Of a DNA stretch of 6,723 nucleotides, positions 5,538 through 6,723 are shown in pieces (position 1 is the first letter of the stretch; every line of letters begins with the position of its first letter). Source of the DNA: a bacterium. GTDB lineage: Bacteria > Bipolaricaulota > Bipolaricaulia > UBA7950 > UBA9294. The notes under the pieces were generated by a model that saw only the letters and a program-made list of their open reading frames with translations, was not told the DNA's origin and did no database searches. The DNA lies in NCBI GenBank assembly GCA_030671645.1, contig DAOVHV010000058.1, forward strand, positions 1-6,723, in the 5' to 3' direction. Both the position numbers and the translations under genes were made by a program.

Positions 5538-6485
5538 ATGCCCGAGGGTGCAGCTGATCTACATGAACCCGTGTTGCGTGCGGAAGTCGTGCGCATCCTA
5601 TCGCCATTGACGGGGAAAACGGTGGTTGACGGCACCTTGGGACTTGGCGGACATACCGAAGCCTTGCTGCAGGCCGATGAGACGGTTCGAGTCATCGGCA
5701 TCGATCGAGACGCCGAGGCGATCGCATTGGCGTCTCAGCGCTTGGCCCGATTCGGATCTCGTATTCGCACCATCCACGGCAATTTCCGCGATCTGGGTCA
5801 GCATCTTGACGATATCAAAATCAAGACAGTGGACGGGCTGCTGTTGGATATCGGCGTCTCTTCGCTTCAGCTCGATGCAAGCGAGCGTGGATTCAGCTTC
5901 CGGAGAGACGGCCCGTTGGACATGCGCATGGACCGAAAGGGAACCCAAACGGCGGCCGATTGGATTCACACTGCGACCGAGTCAGAGTTGTCCGCTATCA
6001 TCTACCGGTTTGGAGAAGAACGATACGCGCGGCGTATTGCCCGAGCCATCGTTTCTGCCAGGGAATGCGACCGCATTACGGCCACCACACAATTGGCCGG
6101 CATCATACGAAACGCGGTCCCAGCCAAGTATGCTTATCGTCGGTTGGATCCCGCCACCCGCACGTTTCAGGCCATTCGGATGTTCCTCAATGATGAGCTT
6201 GGCGCTCTCGAAGCAGGGCTTGCCGCCGGGTTTGAACGTCTCATCATCGGCGGGATCTTCGTTGTGATCAGCTTCCACTCGCTCGAGGACCGAATCGTGA
6301 AACGATTCTTCCGCGAGAAGGCCCGAGCTTGCGTTTGTCCTCCCAAACTGCCGGAGTGTATCTGTGACAAAGAGATCGAAGCCGAGATTCTGACGCCCCG
6401 CCCCCTAACTGCGAGTCCATCGGAAATCGAAGCCAATCCTCGTTCGCGTAGCGCCAAGCTACGCGCGGCGGTGCGGCTTCGCTAG
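5538..6485 (+). CDS. rsmH: 16S rRNA (cytosine(1402)-N4)-methyltransferase RsmH (MraW)
   Basis: RsmH uses S-adenosylmethionine to methylate N4 of C1402 in the 16S rRNA decoding centre. The product has 315 residues (E. coli 313). Family motifs are in order: HEPVL (9-13), the SAM-binding loop DGTLGLGGHT (31-40), GIDRD (54-58), LLLDIGVSS (101-109), GFSFRRDGPLDMRMD, RTFQAIRMFLNDEL, SFHSLEDRIVKRFF, the cysteine-bearing CVCPPKLPECICDKE segment, and the C-terminal NPRSRSAKLRAAVR. GAGGAG (5528-5533) overlaps the mutS stop codon and precedes the ATG by four bases, so the gene is very likely cotranscribed with mutS. It is followed by an FtsL-like gene, as in dcw clusters; the usual upstream mraZ is absent. 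Confidence 0.98.
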   Translation: MPEGAADLHEPVLRAEVVRILSPLTGKTVVDGTLGLGGHTEALLQADETVRVIGIDRDAEAIALASQRLARFGSRIRTIHGNFRDLGQHLDDIKIKTVDGLLLDIGVSSLQLDASERGFSFRRDGPLDMRMDRKGTQTAADWIHTATESELSAIIYRFGEERYARRIARAIVSARECDRITATTQLAGIIRNAVPAKYAYRRLDPATRTFQAIRMFLNDELGALEAGLAAGFERLIIGGIFVVISFHSLEDRIVKRFFREKARACVCPPKLPECICDKEIEAEILTPRPLTASPSEIEANPRSRSAKLRAAVRLR

Positions 6486-6550
6486 ATACTCTCTTCACCT
6501 GACAGTTGTCTCTAGGGCTGGAGCACGAACCCGGGTATCCTATCGATGGT

Positions 6551-6723
6551 GTGAAGATGAGGATTCGCAGACGCAAGACCCGGTGGTCCACGGAGCAGTC
6601 TCGTGGTTCTTTGCGAGGCACGATGTCCATGCTTGGGTTGCTGGGAGGCATCTTGCTAGCCGGGGCGATCTCCGGCCTGTGCTTTCTCTATCTGTGGCAG
6701 GGAAACCGCATTCAGGAGCTGAC
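6551..6723 (+). CDS. Probable FtsL-like cell division protein, N-terminal part only
   Basis: The frame is open to the right edge, 57 codons from the GTG at 6551 or 55 from the ATG at 6557. It encodes a strongly basic cytoplasmic tail (MRIRRRKTRW), one hydrophobic segment (from about MSMLGLLGG to CFLYLW), and the start of a polar helix (QGNRIQEL). This matches FtsL or FtsB bitopic proteins, which link FtsQ and FtsI at the septum. The position after rsmH favours FtsL. FtsL sequences are too variable for a motif-based proof. No clear ribosome binding site precedes either start, so the exact start is uncertain. The gap after rsmH (6486-6550) shows no terminator, so it may share the mutS-rsmH transcript. 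Confidence 0.65.
   Translation, partial: MKMRIRRRKTRWSTEQSRGSLRGTMSMLGLLGGILLAGAISGLCFLYLWQGNRIQEL

Noticed and set aside
5020..5607. Minus-strand open frame of 195 codons across the mutS-rsmH junction
   Set aside because: It is a shadow of two conserved plus-strand genes and has no recognisable motif.
5626..6267. Plus-strand open frame of 213 codons inside rsmH
   Set aside because: It is an out-of-frame shadow of rsmH.
6486..6550. Terminator or promoter between rsmH and the FtsL-like gene
   Set aside because: Only a tiny GACA/TGTC repeat and a lone TATCCT are seen; no stem with a T run and no matching -35 box.

Overview
The window is bacterial, of moderate to fairly high GC, and carries two divergent units. 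Nothing in it fixes the phylum. Pointers are: mutS directly joined to rsmH, an apparently leaderless mutS mRNA, a large secreted protein built from DUF11, prealbumin-like and Ig-like domains, and class I cyclic-di-GMP riboswitches. I see no tRNA, rRNA, CRISPR array or transposon.

Left part, minus strand (about 2888 down to 1). A strong sigma-70 type promoter (2860-2888) starts a leader that holds a c-di-GMP-I (GEMM) riboswitch aptamer (2750-2840). The 3' side of the aptamer is also the 5' arm of an intrinsic terminator (2720-2769). Next comes a 110-residue protein (2359-2691) that appears to join a ribbon-helix-helix DNA-binding domain to a MshEN-like module, the c-di-GMP-binding domain of type II secretion/type IV pilus ATPases. 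A second c-di-GMP-I aptamer (2178-2316) follows and ends four bases before the ribosome binding site of a very large secreted protein. That protein runs off the left edge: 721 codons are present and no stop is reached. In between I see no terminator and only a weak promoter candidate, so the two genes probably form one operon gated twice by c-di-GMP: first at transcription termination, then at translation.

Right part, plus strand (2959 to 6723). A divergent promoter sits so close to the mutS ATG (2995) that the mRNA is probably leaderless. mutS (complete, 844 aa) is followed after 8 bases by rsmH (complete, 315 aa, 16S rRNA m4C1402 methyltransferase). After a 65-71 base gap comes the start of a small membrane protein resembling FtsL, cut by the right edge. 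rsmH-ftsL is the usual start of the division and cell wall (dcw) cluster. No mraZ is present, and mutS takes its place.

The most interesting content is the left unit: a c-di-GMP-sensing RNA upstream of a putative c-di-GMP-sensing DNA-binding protein, followed by a second c-di-GMP-sensing RNA upstream of an adhesin-like surface protein.
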